Of a stretch of DNA of 64,000 nt, positions 1-9,628 are shown piece by piece. Positions within the stretch are counted from its first letter, which is position 1. The number at the start of each line of letters is the position of its first letter. The stretch is taken from positions 682,001-746,000 of the forward strand of contig NZ_CP036278.1 of assembly GCF_007748035.1 (NCBI RefSeq), read 5' to 3'. A program made the translations under genes and the position numbers. This DNA comes from Aeoliella mucimassa. Its GTDB lineage: Bacteria; Planctomycetota; Planctomycetia; Pirellulales; Lacipirellulaceae. Below the pieces are notes generated by a model. It had not been told where the DNA came from and made no database searches. It worked only from the letters and a program-made list of their open reading frames with translations.

Positions 1-1560
1 GATTGCGGTTGCTGACCCTCGGGCTGCTGACCGTTGGGGTCGTTGTTGCTGGAGGCTTGCTCGTTGCCTTGGCCTTGGCGGCTGGTCGAGCCGTTGCCGC
101 GCTCGTCGCCCGACTCGCCAGTTTGGCCATCGGCGGTTTCGCTATCTCCGCCTCGCTTGCCAGTTTCGCCGGGACCACGGTCGCCCGATTGTCCCGCACC
201 TTCGTCGGCGGCCTGGTTTTGCCCGGCGCTGCCGGTGCCCTCGTGGGGTGACTCTTGGCCGCCACCTTTTTCGCCGCCGCCGGCGCGATCGCCACCTTCT
301 TCGCCGCGGGAATCGCTTTCGTGCTTGCTATGCCCGGGCGTGCCGGCTTCCGACTCGTCGGTGTTTTGATCCTCGCTCGAGTCTGGACGCTTGCCGCGTT
401 GTTGCATCTCGCGCTGGGAGTCGGGGGAGCCATCGGGCTGGCTGTCGCTACCGCCGCCGGCTTCGCCCGAAGCGTTCCGCTCCTCGCCGCCGTCGGACAT
501 GCTCTCGGCGTCGGGCTCTTTGCCCGATGCCTGGCCACCCTCGGCCTCGGGGGTGTCGGCCTTGGAGTCGGCGCCGGTCCCTTCGGCCTGCTGGTCGTTC
601 TTGGTGCCTTGCTGGCCTTCGCTCTCTCCGTTGGAGTTGGCATCCTGCGATTCGGACTCGCCGGTTGACTGCTGTGAGTCGCCCGACGACGATTGTTCAG
701 GCTTTTGTTGGTTGGTCGTTCGCTCGCTGCTGTTGTTTTGGGGGTTACCGCTCTCCGAATCGATTTCGCTCGGAGCGTTGGGGTCGGCGTCGCCTTCGCG
801 TTGGCCGCGGGTTGCGTTCTGGCGTTCGTTTTCGGTCAGGCTGCGGCTGATTTTCTCGAACGCTTCGGCGTCGTTGCTGCCATCGCTGGCGGTCGGTTTC
901 GATTCGCCACCTTCGCCGGTGTTGCCGGGTTGGGCCTGACTACGATTGCCTTGGCCCGCGTTGTAGTCGGAGTTCTCGCCCGCTTGCCCGTCGGCTTGAT
1001 TGCCACCGGTGGCGGAGGAGTCGCCCTCGTTGCCCGCTTCGCTCCCTTGGCCGGTCGCTCCGTTTTCGCCGCTGGCGGAGTCGTTTTGCTGCTGACCGTT
1101 GTTGCCTTGCTCGTTTTCGTTGCCTTGCATTCCATTGCTGGAGTCTTGCTGGCCGCCTTGGGGGTCGTTCTGGTCCGACTTGCCGGCTTCGCCATTTTGG
1201 TTGCCCGACTCGCCGTTTTGCTGTTCGCCGTTTTGCTCACCATTCTGCTGATCGGCGTTGCCCGGTTGGTTCTCGGCACCTTGGTTGTCGGCCCCCTGTT
1301 GGTTGTTAGCCCCCTGTTGGTTGTTTGCAGAGTCGCCGGAGTTACCCGCTTCGCCTGCTTCGCCCTGGTTGCTGTTCTCGCCGTTCTGGCCGGACTCTCC
1401 GTTTTGGCCAGACTCGCCGTTCTGACCGTTTTCGCCATTCTCGCCAGGCTGCGAGTCGTCGTTCGGCTGACCTTCGCCCGCTTGCCCGGCGTCGGGTTGT
1501 CCTTCGCCACGCTGGCCGTCGCCATTTTGATTGTTGTCGTTCGGCTGATTGTTGTCCTGA
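1..1560 (-). repeat. Low-complexity coding repeats (Gly/Asn/Gln/Glu/Ser)
   Basis: About 1.5 kb at the 3' side of the DUF4175-like gene consists of degenerate short repeats. They encode units such as GQNGES and NQQGAN, for example around 1270-1325 and 1375-1440. They keep the reading frame and are rich in Gln and Asn codons, so this is coding repeat, not a separate element. Confidence 0.8.
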
Positions 1561-3188
1561 GGATCGCCGACCACGTAGAACAGCTTCCGCTCGCTCGTCG
1601 TACGATTCGCTTGCGGCGTTCGCACGTCGGTGGCTTCGGCCCAGTACTCCACGATGTCGCCGGGCTGCAGCTTTAGCTCGGCGGGGCTGAACTCCCATTT
1701 GGCGGCCAAACGCCCTTCGTGCCGCGCGTTGAGCAGCGACTCGACGTGCACCTGGCTGCCATTCTGCTGCTTCGTGAACTGAAGCGTTACGGTTTTGAGT
1801 GCGAAATCGGGATCGTGGGCCTCGACGGCAATTGATACCACTTCGTTCATCTGCACTTCTTGCGCGCGAGCTTCGGGCTCGACGATCGCGACTTCCGGGG
1901 CGTAGTCGGGCAACACCTCGAGCGTGTGCTGCGGCGGATCGCTGTTGGTCAGGCCTTCGGTGCTGGTGTACCGCAGCATGTAGCTAGTGGTGCGAATCGA
2001 CTGGCGGTCGCCCTCGAGCGAGAGATTGATGCCACCGCGGGCGGTGTCGCCTTCGATCACCATGCGAAGGTCGGGCTTGCCGTCGGACGACAGGTCGATG
2101 TCGGCCGATTTAATCGGCGTGTTCGCCTGGGCGTGCACGGTGACTTTGGTGCCTTCGATTGCGCGGATGTCGCCGCGGTGTTCGATCTCGCGATCGACGT
2201 AGCCAGTGTAGTCGGGGAAGTCGTAGTAGACGCTTGCCACGCGAATCGTGGGAGCGGTGAGCACGTGAATGGGATAGTCGATGCTCCGTCCATCGCCAGC
2301 CAGCACTCGATAGTTCATATCTTGATCGATGCCTGCCAGCCCGGTGGTTCCGCTCTTGCCAGGCAAGAGAGCCTGGTAGTGACCCGCGTCGTCGACCAGT
2401 TGCATCGCAATGCGCTGATCGAGCAGGTGACCATCGGCGGTGTCGAACGACAGCTCGACCAACTCACCTTCGCGTAGCCCGCTGACGTGAGCATGCACTT
2501 CGAGTGTATTGCCTTGCACCACTTCGGCCGCACCGGGATCGACATGATCGATCCGCACCCGGCTCGGCGCGGCAATGTTGGCCCATGGCATCAGCACTCG
2601 CGCGGCAGTGGTCCACGAACTCTTCGGCGACAGCACCGAGTAGCCTGCGAACAGCACGACGATTCCCAGCAGCACGTACCCTAGCTTCACTAGCACTGAG
2701 CGGTCGACCGACCCTTCGATCGGCGTTTGCGACAATCGCTGTGCGGCTTGCTCTTCCAAAGTGCCATACACGGCCGACGGCATTTGTTTCTTCATGCCAC
2801 GGAACAGCAGGAAGTTGACCAAACTGTTCTTGAGTGTGGGATGTTCCCGCTCGATCGCGTGCGCCGCGTAGGTGGGATTGATCGGCTGCACGAGCAATGG
2901 CCATACATGGCGAACCAGGTAGTAGCCGCCGCTGCCCAGCAGCGCGGTAAACAGTAGCAGTCGCCCGAACAGCCCCAGGCCTTCAGCGGTGAGCCAATGT
3001 TCGATCACCGCTGAGGTTAGCAGCATCGCGAGCAGCCCGATGGTCAGCACCAGCAGCGACTGCACCAGATCGATCCGTTTGACGGTTCGCCGGGTCCGCT
3101 CCACCTGCTGATCGATGTACTTGTCGTACTCAATGTAGTCGACCTTGGACTTCGGGCGGGGGGTCGCGGGAGTTTGCAGGGTAGACAT
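1..3188 (-). CDS. DUF4175-like giant membrane protein with low-complexity tail (3' end beyond window)
   Basis: The frame opens at an ATG at 3186-3188 (MSTLQTPATPRPKSK) and stays open to the window edge, giving at least 1062 residues. Two hydrophobic segments at about residues 42-67 and 71-92 and a third near 150 anchor the N-terminus. A large extracytoplasmic part with beta-rich, Ig-like stretches follows to about residue 530. After residue 540 the protein is almost only Gly, Asn, Gln, Glu, Ser and Asp, with repeats such as GQNGES. This layout matches the large DUF4175-type proteins of planctomycetes, often found near MoxR/DUF58 genes; those would lie beyond the left edge. Function is unknown; a cell-envelope role is inferred. 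It diverges from lpxK across about 190 bp. The open frame on the opposite strand is a shadow of the biased codon use. Confidence 0.8.
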   Translation of the reverse strand, partial: MSTLQTPATPRPKSKVDYIEYDKYIDQQVERTRRTVKRIDLVQSLLVLTIGLLAMLLTSAVIEHWLTAEGLGLFGRLLLFTALLGSGGYYLVRHVWPLLVQPINPTYAAHAIEREHPTLKNSLVNFLLFRGMKKQMPSAVYGTLEEQAAQRLSQTPIEGSVDRSVLVKLGYVLLGIVVLFAGYSVLSPKSSWTTAARVLMPWANIAAPSRVRIDHVDPGAAEVVQGNTLEVHAHVSGLREGELVELSFDTADGHLLDQRIAMQLVDDAGHYQALLPGKSGTTGLAGIDQDMNYRVLAGDGRSIDYPIHVLTAPTIRVASVYYDFPDYTGYVDREIEHRGDIRAIEGTKVTVHAQANTPIKSADIDLSSDGKPDLRMVIEGDTARGGINLSLEGDRQSIRTTSYMLRYTSTEGLTNSDPPQHTLEVLPDYAPEVAIVEPEARAQEVQMNEVVSIAVEAHDPDFALKTVTLQFTKQQNGSQVHVESLLNARHEGRLAAKWEFSPAELKLQPGDIVEYWAEATDVRTPQANRTTSERKLFYVVGDPQDNNQPNDNNQNGDGQRGEGQPDAGQAGEGQPNDDSQPGENGENGQNGESGQNGESGQNGENSNQGEAGEAGNSGDSANNQQGANNQQGADNQGAENQPGNADQQNGEQNGEQQNGESGNQNGEAGKSDQNDPQGGQQDSSNGMQGNENEQGNNGQQQNDSASGENGATGQGSEAGNEGDSSATGGNQADGQAGENSDYNAGQGNRSQAQPGNTGEGGESKPTASDGSNDAEAFEKISRSLTENERQNATRGQREGDADPNAPSEIDSESGNPQNNSSERTTNQQKPEQSSSGDSQQSTGESESQDANSNGESEGQQGTKNDQQAEGTGADSKADTPEAEGGQASGKEPDAESMSDGGEERNASGEAGGGSDSQPDGSPDSQREMQQRGKRPDSSEDQNTDESEAGTPGHSKHESDSRGEEGGDRAGGGEKGGGQESPHEGTGSAGQNQAADEGAGQSGDRGPGETGKRGGDSETADGQTGESGDERGNGSTSRQGQGNEQASSNNDPNGQQPEGQQPQ

Positions 3189-3377
3189 ACTGGAAGATAA
3201 GCGTGGGTTTAGGCGGTTCGACAGCTGACCGTCGGCACCGGGGGCTCGCTGGGCGGCGATAGCCCTCGGGTGCGTTACTTCTTATTATACGATTCTTCGG
3301 CCCGGCGGCTCGTAATTCCGCAGTGGGGCCGTTTTCTGCCTATTTTGACAAAATTTGCCCCTTTGCTACCGCTTCTG

Positions 3378-4448
3378 ATGCAGCCTACTGATTTTTACGA
3401 ACTTGTGAGCGGACGCCGTAGGGGGGTATGGCCGGCGATGTTACGCACCGGGCTGCGAATCGGCGAGTTCGCCTACACGCAGGGGGTCGCCTACCGAAAT
3501 CGCCAGTTCGACCGCGGCGGCGACGCGGTGCAGTCGGTCGATGCCCCGGTGATCAGCGTCGGCAACCTCACGCTCGGCGGCACCGGCAAGACTCCCATGG
3601 TCAAGTGGATCGCTCGCCGGCTCCGCGAGCAGTCCTGGCGGGTCGCCATCCTCAGTCGCGGCTACGGAGCGGTCGAAGGAGCGAAAAACGACGAAGCACT
3701 GGAGCTCGAACAGTCGCTGCCCGACGTGCCGCACTTGCAGTCGCCCGATCGGGTGGCGATCGCCCGCACCGCCATCGAGGAACTGGAGAGCCAGGTGCTG
3801 CTGCTCGACGATGGCTTTCAGCACCGCCGATTGGCTCGCGACTTGGACATCGTGCTGCTCGATGCAACACAGCCATTTGGCTTCGACCACGTCTTTCCGC
3901 GGGGCATGCTGCGGGAGCCAGTGCAAGGGCTCGCCCGGGCGGACGTGGTTTGCCTGAGCCGGGCGAATCTCATCGGCCCCGACGAGCGGGAAGCCATTCG
4001 AGCTCGAGCAGCGAAGCTGGCACCCGGGGCGAGTTGGTGTGAGGTGTCGCATGCTCCCGCGATGTTGCTCAATTCGCTCAGCGAGGAGCAGCCACTAGAC
4101 ACTTTGCGCGACGCGCGGGTATTCGGCTTCTGCGGCATCGGCAATCCGGCCGCGTTTCGCCAAACGTTGGAATCCGCGGGGGCGAACGTCGTGGGGTGGG
4201 CCGAACTACCAGACCATCATGCTTACACCAGCGACGACGTCGCTCGACTAATTAGTGAGATAGAAAAGTCGGGCGCCGAACTGGCCATCTGCACGCAGAA
4301 AGACCTGGTGAAGCTGCGAGTGCCAGAACTGCAAGTAATTCCGCTGTGGGCCGTGGTGGTCGAAATCGAGTTTCTCGCCGGCGAAGCTGAGATGCTTGGT
4401 CATCTTACTTCGCTGCAAGTGACCGAGTCGCCCGATTTGGACGATTAG
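3378..4448 (+). CDS. lpxK: Tetraacyldisaccharide 4'-kinase (lipid A biosynthesis)
   Basis: LpxK phosphorylates the 4' position of the lipid A disaccharide at the inner face of the cytoplasmic membrane, the sixth step of the Raetz pathway. The ATG at 3378 gives 356 residues beginning MQPTDFYELVSG, close to the family norm. An upstream in-frame ATG at 3270 would add an unlikely leader. The P-loop GGTGKTP lies near residue 68 after ISVGNLTLG, and the family motif LLDDGFQHRRL lies near residue 140. The stop overlaps the 3' end of the convergent histidine kinase by 4 bp. Its presence shows that the organism makes lipid A and has a Gram-negative type envelope. No other lpx gene is in view. Confidence 0.95.
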   Translation: MQPTDFYELVSGRRRGVWPAMLRTGLRIGEFAYTQGVAYRNRQFDRGGDAVQSVDAPVISVGNLTLGGTGKTPMVKWIARRLREQSWRVAILSRGYGAVEGAKNDEALELEQSLPDVPHLQSPDRVAIARTAIEELESQVLLLDDGFQHRRLARDLDIVLLDATQPFGFDHVFPRGMLREPVQGLARADVVCLSRANLIGPDEREAIRARAAKLAPGASWCEVSHAPAMLLNSLSEEQPLDTLRDARVFGFCGIGNPAAFRQTLESAGANVVGWAELPDHHAYTSDDVARLISEIEKSGAELAICTQKDLVKLRVPELQVIPLWAVVVEIEFLAGEAEMLGHLTSLQVTESPDLDD

Positions 4449-7144
4449 ATGCTCGATCCGTGGTGGATCGGCTCGACGTACTCGAGTTCGTCAAACTCAA
4501 AGTCGGTCGAATCTTCATTGGGCAGCCAAATCGTGATCGCGGTCCCTTTGCCCAGTTCGCTTTCGATCTCAATGCGGCCCTTGTGTTTCTTGACGACTAC
4601 GTCGTAGCTGATGGCCAAGCCTTGCCCGGTGCCTTTGCCCACTTCCTTGGTCGTGAAGAACGGGTCGAACGCCCGCTGCTGCACTTCGGGGCTCATCCCA
4701 CACCCGGTGTCGCGAACACGAATCTTAATGCCATCGGATTCTTGCCAGCTGGCCACTTCGATGTGTCCGAGTTCGTGAGAGTGTTCGGCTTCCATCCGAT
4801 CGGCAATCGCATCGGTCGCATTCACCAGCAGGTTGAGGAACACCTGATTCATTTGGCTTGAGAGCAGCGGCAAGCAAGGTAGTGACTCGTCGAGGTTCAA
4901 ATCGAGAGTTGCATGGTACTTCCAGCGGTTTTTCGATACCGTGACCGCGTTGCGAATCATGTCGTTCACGTCCATGCTCATCCGTTCGGCGGAGCCCGGA
5001 TGCGACATCGACTTCATGGCTCGCACCACCTCGACTACTCGCGAAGCGGCTTCGGCCGACTCCACGATGGCTTCCAGAGTGTTCTGTCGCAGTTTCTGGT
5101 AGTTATACTTCTGCTCGAGTTCTTGCAGTCTGGACTCTCGATCGTGGTCGCTCATGTCGTGAGACTGCAGTGCTTCGCGGTAGGCATCGGTCACGCTGAA
5201 CAGATTGGTACAAATCTCGCTCAAATACTCCACGTTGGTCACGACGCACTGCATCGGTGTATTAATTTCGTGTGAGATGCCTGCGGCGAGTTGCCCGATC
5301 GATTCGAGCTTCTGAGCTTGCGCCAGTTGTTGCTCGAGTTTCATGCGTTCGCTTAGGTCGGTCACAAAAGCGACAAACACCTTGCGATCTTCAAACGTAG
5401 CGCAGTGCACCTTGATGTGTACCGAATAATCCGAGCCGTCTTTGCGTCGATGCCGACCAGTGAAGCTCTTTTCGAACACGTCGCCATCGACGACCGACTC
5501 CATTCCTTGAGTAAAGTGCTCCTGGGAAAAGTCCGGATTGACGTCCGAAGGAGTCATGGTGAGCAGTTCTTCGCGGCTGTATCCGACTGCTTCGCAGGCC
5601 CCATCGTTTACTTCGACGAATCGCAAGGTTTTCGGATCGACAATATAGATCTCTTGTGGCGCTTCCTTGATCAGTTGCCCAAAAGCGGTTGCTTTGCGTT
5701 CGGCTTGAATGCGGGAGGTAATATCGCTTTCGATCGCGATAAAACCGGTGACTTCGTTGTCGTCGTTGGTGAGGGGTTGAACTTCGAGGTCAATCCAGTA
5801 CTCACGGCCAAACTTATTGCGATTTAGAATCTCGCCATGGTAGCCGAGTCCCTTGGTGACCGCTTCGCGGAGCTCAGCAATCGTCTGAGGATCGGTTTTT
5901 TCGCACTGCAACAAACGCCCTGGAACTTCTCCTTGGACTTCTTCGAACGTGAACCCGGTAATGCGAGTAAAGCCTTCGTTGACCCACACGATTTGCCGAT
6001 TTGCATCGGTGATGATGACCCCATTGGTCGTGCGTTCAGCAACCATGGCCAGCCGCCGAATCTCTTCGGTCATGTGGTTCGCTAAACGTTCCGCGTTGGC
6101 AATCTCTCGCTGATGTGTAAGCAGGGTGTAGCTCAGTAGCAGTGTGACAAAGGTGCCGCCGAGGCCGAGTACCCAGGCCAGAGTGGTGCTGGCATAGGCA
6201 AACTTCGTAGTTGGAGTGATGTTGGCCGACCAGTCCTGGTCCCCTAGTCGAAGATGAACCAGATGATTGAGACCGAGCGTGTTCTTAGCTTGCTGGTTAG
6301 TAGCGGTTTCAAAGATTAGTTCGGCTTGTTTGCTGGTTCCATTATAGAGCTGGATATCCAGCTCTTGATCTGTCACCTTGGTAAGCTGGCTGAATACACG
6401 CTCTGAAACCAACGGCATGAACACCCAGCCTTCGGTGCTGGCAACGCGATCTTCCGGTGTATGAGGACGCACTCCCGATTTCCAATAAGGCAGCATGATT
6501 AGAAAACCACGCTGCATGGCTGCATCGACTTCCTCGGTAGGCTCTAAGTAAAGATGGATCGGCCCCGTGAGGGTTGCCTGATTGTTCATCATCGATTGCT
6601 CGGCTGCCCTTCGACGTGCCGGATGCGATCCGATGTCCAGACCAATAGCATGCAAGTGCTTTGTCTCTGGAAAAACGTAGTCGACAACCATCAGGTCGTC
6701 GGTTAGCGCTGATTCCAGAGGTGAAGCATCAGGAAAAGGCACGATGTCGAAATTGACCATGCCATCCTGATGTTTCTTGTTGATAAACGCCTGGATCTGG
6801 TCCGGTGAGTTGGGGACTCGGGCGATACAACCAATGCCGATGGAACCCGGGAATTCTGCTTCGAGATTGACGAATTTGCAGACCTGCCGAAACTCGTCTC
6901 GAGTCACCGATTCACTACCACCAAACAGCAGCTGTAAGCTTTGCAGCCCATGCCCGTAGTGTGCGATCCGCTCTTGGATATGCGTACAGGCCTGATTCGA
7001 GAGCCGATCGAAGCGAGAGTGATTCTTCCGCTTTATATTGTCGAGTTCGTGCCATACACCGAACACCGTTGCGGTGATCCCTCCCAGCAGGACGAGCAGC
7101 GCAGGAAGGCTGCGGATCCATGATCTCGGAAATTGCCACATCAT
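4445..7144 (-). CDS. Membrane hybrid-sensor histidine kinase: CHASE, two PAS, HisKA, HATPase
   Basis: About 899 residues. The ATG at 7144 is chosen because AAGGAG lies 7 nt upstream; a longer TTG start at 7162 lacks this. Order: N-terminal membrane helix, extracytoplasmic CHASE domain (about 80-290, with GCIARVPNS and GSHPARRRA), a second helix (LAWVLGLGGTFVTLLLSY), a short linker, PAS1 (VAERTTNGVIITDANRQIVW), PAS2 (APQEIYIVDPKTLRFVEVN), HisKA with the phospho-acceptor in AAGISHEINTP, and a HATPase with the G box near GKGTGQGLAIS. There is no receiver domain and no response regulator nearby, so it is an orphan kinase. The CHASE ligand is unknown; in other organisms such domains bind small molecules such as cytokinin-like compounds. 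Confidence 0.9.
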   Translation of the reverse strand: MMWQFPRSWIRSLPALLVLLGGITATVFGVWHELDNIKRKNHSRFDRLSNQACTHIQERIAHYGHGLQSLQLLFGGSESVTRDEFRQVCKFVNLEAEFPGSIGIGCIARVPNSPDQIQAFINKKHQDGMVNFDIVPFPDASPLESALTDDLMVVDYVFPETKHLHAIGLDIGSHPARRRAAEQSMMNNQATLTGPIHLYLEPTEEVDAAMQRGFLIMLPYWKSGVRPHTPEDRVASTEGWVFMPLVSERVFSQLTKVTDQELDIQLYNGTSKQAELIFETATNQQAKNTLGLNHLVHLRLGDQDWSANITPTTKFAYASTTLAWVLGLGGTFVTLLLSYTLLTHQREIANAERLANHMTEEIRRLAMVAERTTNGVIITDANRQIVWVNEGFTRITGFTFEEVQGEVPGRLLQCEKTDPQTIAELREAVTKGLGYHGEILNRNKFGREYWIDLEVQPLTNDDNEVTGFIAIESDITSRIQAERKATAFGQLIKEAPQEIYIVDPKTLRFVEVNDGACEAVGYSREELLTMTPSDVNPDFSQEHFTQGMESVVDGDVFEKSFTGRHRRKDGSDYSVHIKVHCATFEDRKVFVAFVTDLSERMKLEQQLAQAQKLESIGQLAAGISHEINTPMQCVVTNVEYLSEICTNLFSVTDAYREALQSHDMSDHDRESRLQELEQKYNYQKLRQNTLEAIVESAEAASRVVEVVRAMKSMSHPGSAERMSMDVNDMIRNAVTVSKNRWKYHATLDLNLDESLPCLPLLSSQMNQVFLNLLVNATDAIADRMEAEHSHELGHIEVASWQESDGIKIRVRDTGCGMSPEVQQRAFDPFFTTKEVGKGTGQGLAISYDVVVKKHKGRIEIESELGKGTAITIWLPNEDSTDFEFDELEYVEPIHHGSSI

Positions 7145-7740
7145 GCGCCGGCTCCTTGGCAAGCGAATACTTGCATTAGAAGTCGGTGGTAGGGGAGTAA
7201 CTTACCGGCGTTACTATTCCCGCAGCTATCATGACACTCTGTAACATTTCCCTTGGCATCATGCTGCGCATGTGTGAAGCGGTGTTTTGGTAGTTGAAGT
7301 AACACGGTTTGCCCCACCGATTAATTGCGTAACTTTGTGTGCTGGCTGGAAGATTGGGTATCTTCCCCCCGGGCCAGACGCTCAGTTGCTTGCAAAGAAA
7401 GCTAGCGTGCCCCGCAGGTTCGCGAATGCGAAAACTGCTGCTCCACCCACTTTGCCCCCGGTTAGGGGTCCCCTAATCGGTACCGCCCGCAAGACCGACG
7501 GGGTTCAGAAAAGGCCACTATTCGTCTAGCTGATCGCTGTCGACTAATGATTTGTCAGGCCGCAGCCGTCGGGCGAATACGGGACCAGAGTGCTAGCACT
7601 CCCGCGACTGCTCTTGCCAGCGGGTGGGATATTCGCGACCATCCCCCGCGCTACTGTATAGCCAAGAAATAAAGGGCGGCATCCGTGCCGCGGGCTTGTT
7701 AACCTTCCGTGCAAGGTCTCCAGCACTCTGGTCTCCTGAT
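7145..7740. other. Non-coding spacer between divergent kinase and lipoprotein genes
   Basis: About 600 bp with no convincing gene. An interrupted inverted repeat, GGGAGTAAC (7193-7201) with GTTAC...TTCCC (7210-7221), lies about 50 bp upstream of the kinase and could be an operator. A 12-bp inverted repeat is listed separately. The spacer must hold the promoters of both flanking genes, but I cannot place them with confidence. Confidence 0.5.
7583..7733. repeat. 12-bp inverted repeat in the leader of the lipoprotein gene
   Basis: GACCAGAGTGCT at 7583-7594 is exactly repeated in inverse as AGCACTCTGGTC at 7722-7733, the second arm ending 7 bp before the lipoprotein start codon. In a transcript the long-range pairing could cover the ribosome-binding region. 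This is seen directly; the regulatory meaning is inference. Confidence 0.45.
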
Positions 7741-8574
7741 ATGCGTGTTTCGTTCGTTACCCTGTCAACTATTTCGCTGGGCATCTTGCTGCTAGCAGGT
7801 TGCCAGGGATTGCCTTCGAACGAACCTGCCTGGATCGCGACCGAGCCGGTGATGGTTGCCCCGAACGGGCCGGTGATCGTTTCGCCCACGCCGACCATGG
7901 CGCAGCCTGCTGGAGTGCCTGGGTTTCCTGAGCCGATGGCCAACGCGCCGACCGTGTTCGCAGGCCCCACGCCCAACAGCGGTACAGCCATCGCCCCGCA
8001 GCTTGGTCTGCCTGCGTCGGAAACGGTGAGCTCCGCATTGCCGAACCCCATGAAAGTGCCGGTAAACAATCACGACTACGCCTGGGATCAGGTGGTCGAC
8101 GTCGTGGCCGACTACTTTCCGATCGCGTACGAGCAACGCGTACACATCGACCAGCAGCTCTGGACCGAAGGCCGCGTTGAGACGCCCTATCAGGTCGGAG
8201 CCACGTTGTTCGAGCCGCACCGGAAGGATAGCGTCGGTTCGTTCAATAAATGGCAAAGCACGCTGCAAACCATTCGTCGCAGGGCGGTGGTTCGTGTGGT
8301 GCCTGAACCCGATGGCTACCTAATCGACTTGCAGGTGGTCCGTGAGCTGGAAGACTTGCCGCAGCCCGAGCGGGCGACCGCCGGCGCTGCTTCGCTGCGT
8401 AACGACAGCTCGCTACCTTCAGCTGCCCGGGCGCCGGTGAGCCGCACGAAATGGTCGTCGGTGTGGATTCCGCTGGGACGCGATACTCCGCTCGAGCAGA
8501 AGATGCTCGCAGAGATTCGCGACCGCCTGGCCGATGTGCCGCGCGGTACGATGTCGGTCACGCCAACCCAGTAA
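7741..8574 (+). CDS. Hypothetical lipoprotein
   Basis: 277 residues from the ATG at 7741. The N-terminus MRVSFVTLSTISLGI followed by LLAGC is a typical lipoprotein signal with the lipid-modified Cys near residue 20. Residues 30-100 are rich in Pro, Ala and Thr, a flexible spacer. The conserved-looking core starts at NHDYAWDQVVDVVADYF and continues to the C-terminus, without any motif I can name. An upstream in-frame ATG (7624) would bury the signal peptide and is rejected. It converges with the small histidine kinase, 23 bp apart. Function is unknown; location at the inner leaflet of the outer membrane or the cytoplasmic membrane is inferred. Confidence 0.8.
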   Translation: MRVSFVTLSTISLGILLLAGCQGLPSNEPAWIATEPVMVAPNGPVIVSPTPTMAQPAGVPGFPEPMANAPTVFAGPTPNSGTAIAPQLGLPASETVSSALPNPMKVPVNNHDYAWDQVVDVVADYFPIAYEQRVHIDQQLWTEGRVETPYQVGATLFEPHRKDSVGSFNKWQSTLQTIRRRAVVRVVPEPDGYLIDLQVVRELEDLPQPERATAGAASLRNDSSLPSAARAPVSRTKWSSVWIPLGRDTPLEQKMLAEIRDRLADVPRGTMSVTPTQ

Positions 8575-8597
8575 CACGTGCGTGCTCTTGGAGGTAA

Positions 8598-9404
8598 CTA
8601 CACCCCGAGGGCGACCACTGGTTGCGAGGTGGGATTCGAGGCTGCTTCCGATGCCACTGGCAACCGCAGCGTGAACGCGGTTCCGCGTCCCACGGTGCTG
8701 GCAACGCGAATCCGCCCGCCATGGGCTTCTACGATCTCTCGGCAGGCAGCCAGTCCCAGACCGGCTCCACCTTTGCCCGACTCGTCGGGACCGCGCTTCG
8801 TGCTGAAGCCACGTTCGAAGATCTTTGGTAAGCTCGCCGCGTCGATGCCGCTGCCGGTGTCGCGCACGGTGAGTTCCACAAGCGGAGCCTCCGGTTCGTG
8901 CGACAGTTTGATCAGCACCTGCCCTCCGTTCGGCATCGCCTGACGGGCGTTGGTGAGCAGGTTGAGCAGCACCTGCTGAATCTGATTGCCGATCACCATG
9001 GCCTTCGGCACTTCGGCAAACTCGCGTTGCACTGCGACTCGGTACTTCGACAGTTCGCGTTCGAGCAGCACCAGCGTTTCGTCGATCAGCTCGGAGAGGT
9101 TCGTCGGAGCCGGATCGTTCGATCGGTTCCGCGCCAAACCGAGCACGCTGTTGGTGATCTTATTCGCCCGCTCGGCCGCGCCCATGATCTTCTCGAGCGC
9201 TTTGGTGCGGGTTGGTTCGTCTTTGTGACGCAGCCCCAGCTTGGCGTAGTTCAGGATGGTGGTCAGCACGTTGTTGAACTCGTGAGTCGTGGTACTGGCA
9301 AGTTCACCGAGCGCGGCCATGCTCTGCGACTCACGCAGCTCCTCTTGCAGTAGTTTGACTTGCTGCTGGAGTTCACTGGCGGTTACCGAATCGCCGCTGT
9401 GCAT
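8598..9404 (-). CDS. Small soluble histidine kinase (NtrB-like core)
   Basis: About 268 residues without any membrane segment or sensor domain. A short coiled coil (ELQQQVKLLQEELRESQS) precedes a HisKA helix with the acceptor His in STTTHEFNNVLTTI. A HATPase follows, with N box NLLTNARQAMP, G1 box DTGSGID and G2 box GKGGAGLGLA. The ATG at 9404 is preceded by GGAG at 7 nt spacing and preferred over a GTG at 9422. The HEFNN form of the phosphorylation motif is typical of NtrB-like kinases. No response regulator is adjacent. A perfect 16-bp palindrome lies 24 bp upstream. Input is probably through a partner protein binding the coiled coil, which is inference. Confidence 0.85.
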   Translation of the reverse strand: MHSGDSVTASELQQQVKLLQEELRESQSMAALGELASTTTHEFNNVLTTILNYAKLGLRHKDEPTRTKALEKIMGAAERANKITNSVLGLARNRSNDPAPTNLSELIDETLVLLERELSKYRVAVQREFAEVPKAMVIGNQIQQVLLNLLTNARQAMPNGGQVLIKLSHEPEAPLVELTVRDTGSGIDAASLPKIFERGFSTKRGPDESGKGGAGLGLAACREIVEAHGGRIRVASTVGRGTAFTLRLPVASEAASNPTSQPVVALGV

Positions 9405-9427
9405 TGCATTCTCCACTTTCACTTTTT

Positions 9428-9443
9428 TACGACCCGGGTCGTA
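9428..9443. promoter_or_regulatory. Perfect 16-bp palindrome upstream of the small kinase
   Basis: TACGACCCGGGTCGTA is an exact palindrome 24 bp before the chosen kinase start, a typical position for a repressor or activator site. In RNA it would fold as an 8-bp stem without a loop, so a DNA operator is more likely than a terminator. The binding protein is unknown. Confidence 0.4.
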
Positions 9444-9628
9444 TCCTTAAACTTCACTTCGTCGCCGACGGTTCGCCTAGCTTTCCTGGCCTTAGTCTGT
9501 CGCCAAGATTACCTGACAGGTCGGGCTTCGCTTGTTTTTTCGCTGTCGAACAAGCCCCTACAACAACCTATCGTCGGTGCCGTGGGGCGAACTCAAGGAC
9601 ATCGCGGCAGAATCCAATCCGCGCTACG

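Noticed and set aside
3-1676. Long plus-strand frames with hydrophobic Leu/Val/Ala-rich products
   Set aside because: They are the complement of the Gly/Asn/Gln/Glu/Ser-rich repeats of the minus-strand gene. The products look like fake membrane proteins and have no start signal or family.
3283-3291. TATTATACG as a -10 box for lpxK
   Set aside because: No fitting -35 word at 16-18 bp; it lies in a divergent spacer where such AT words are expected.
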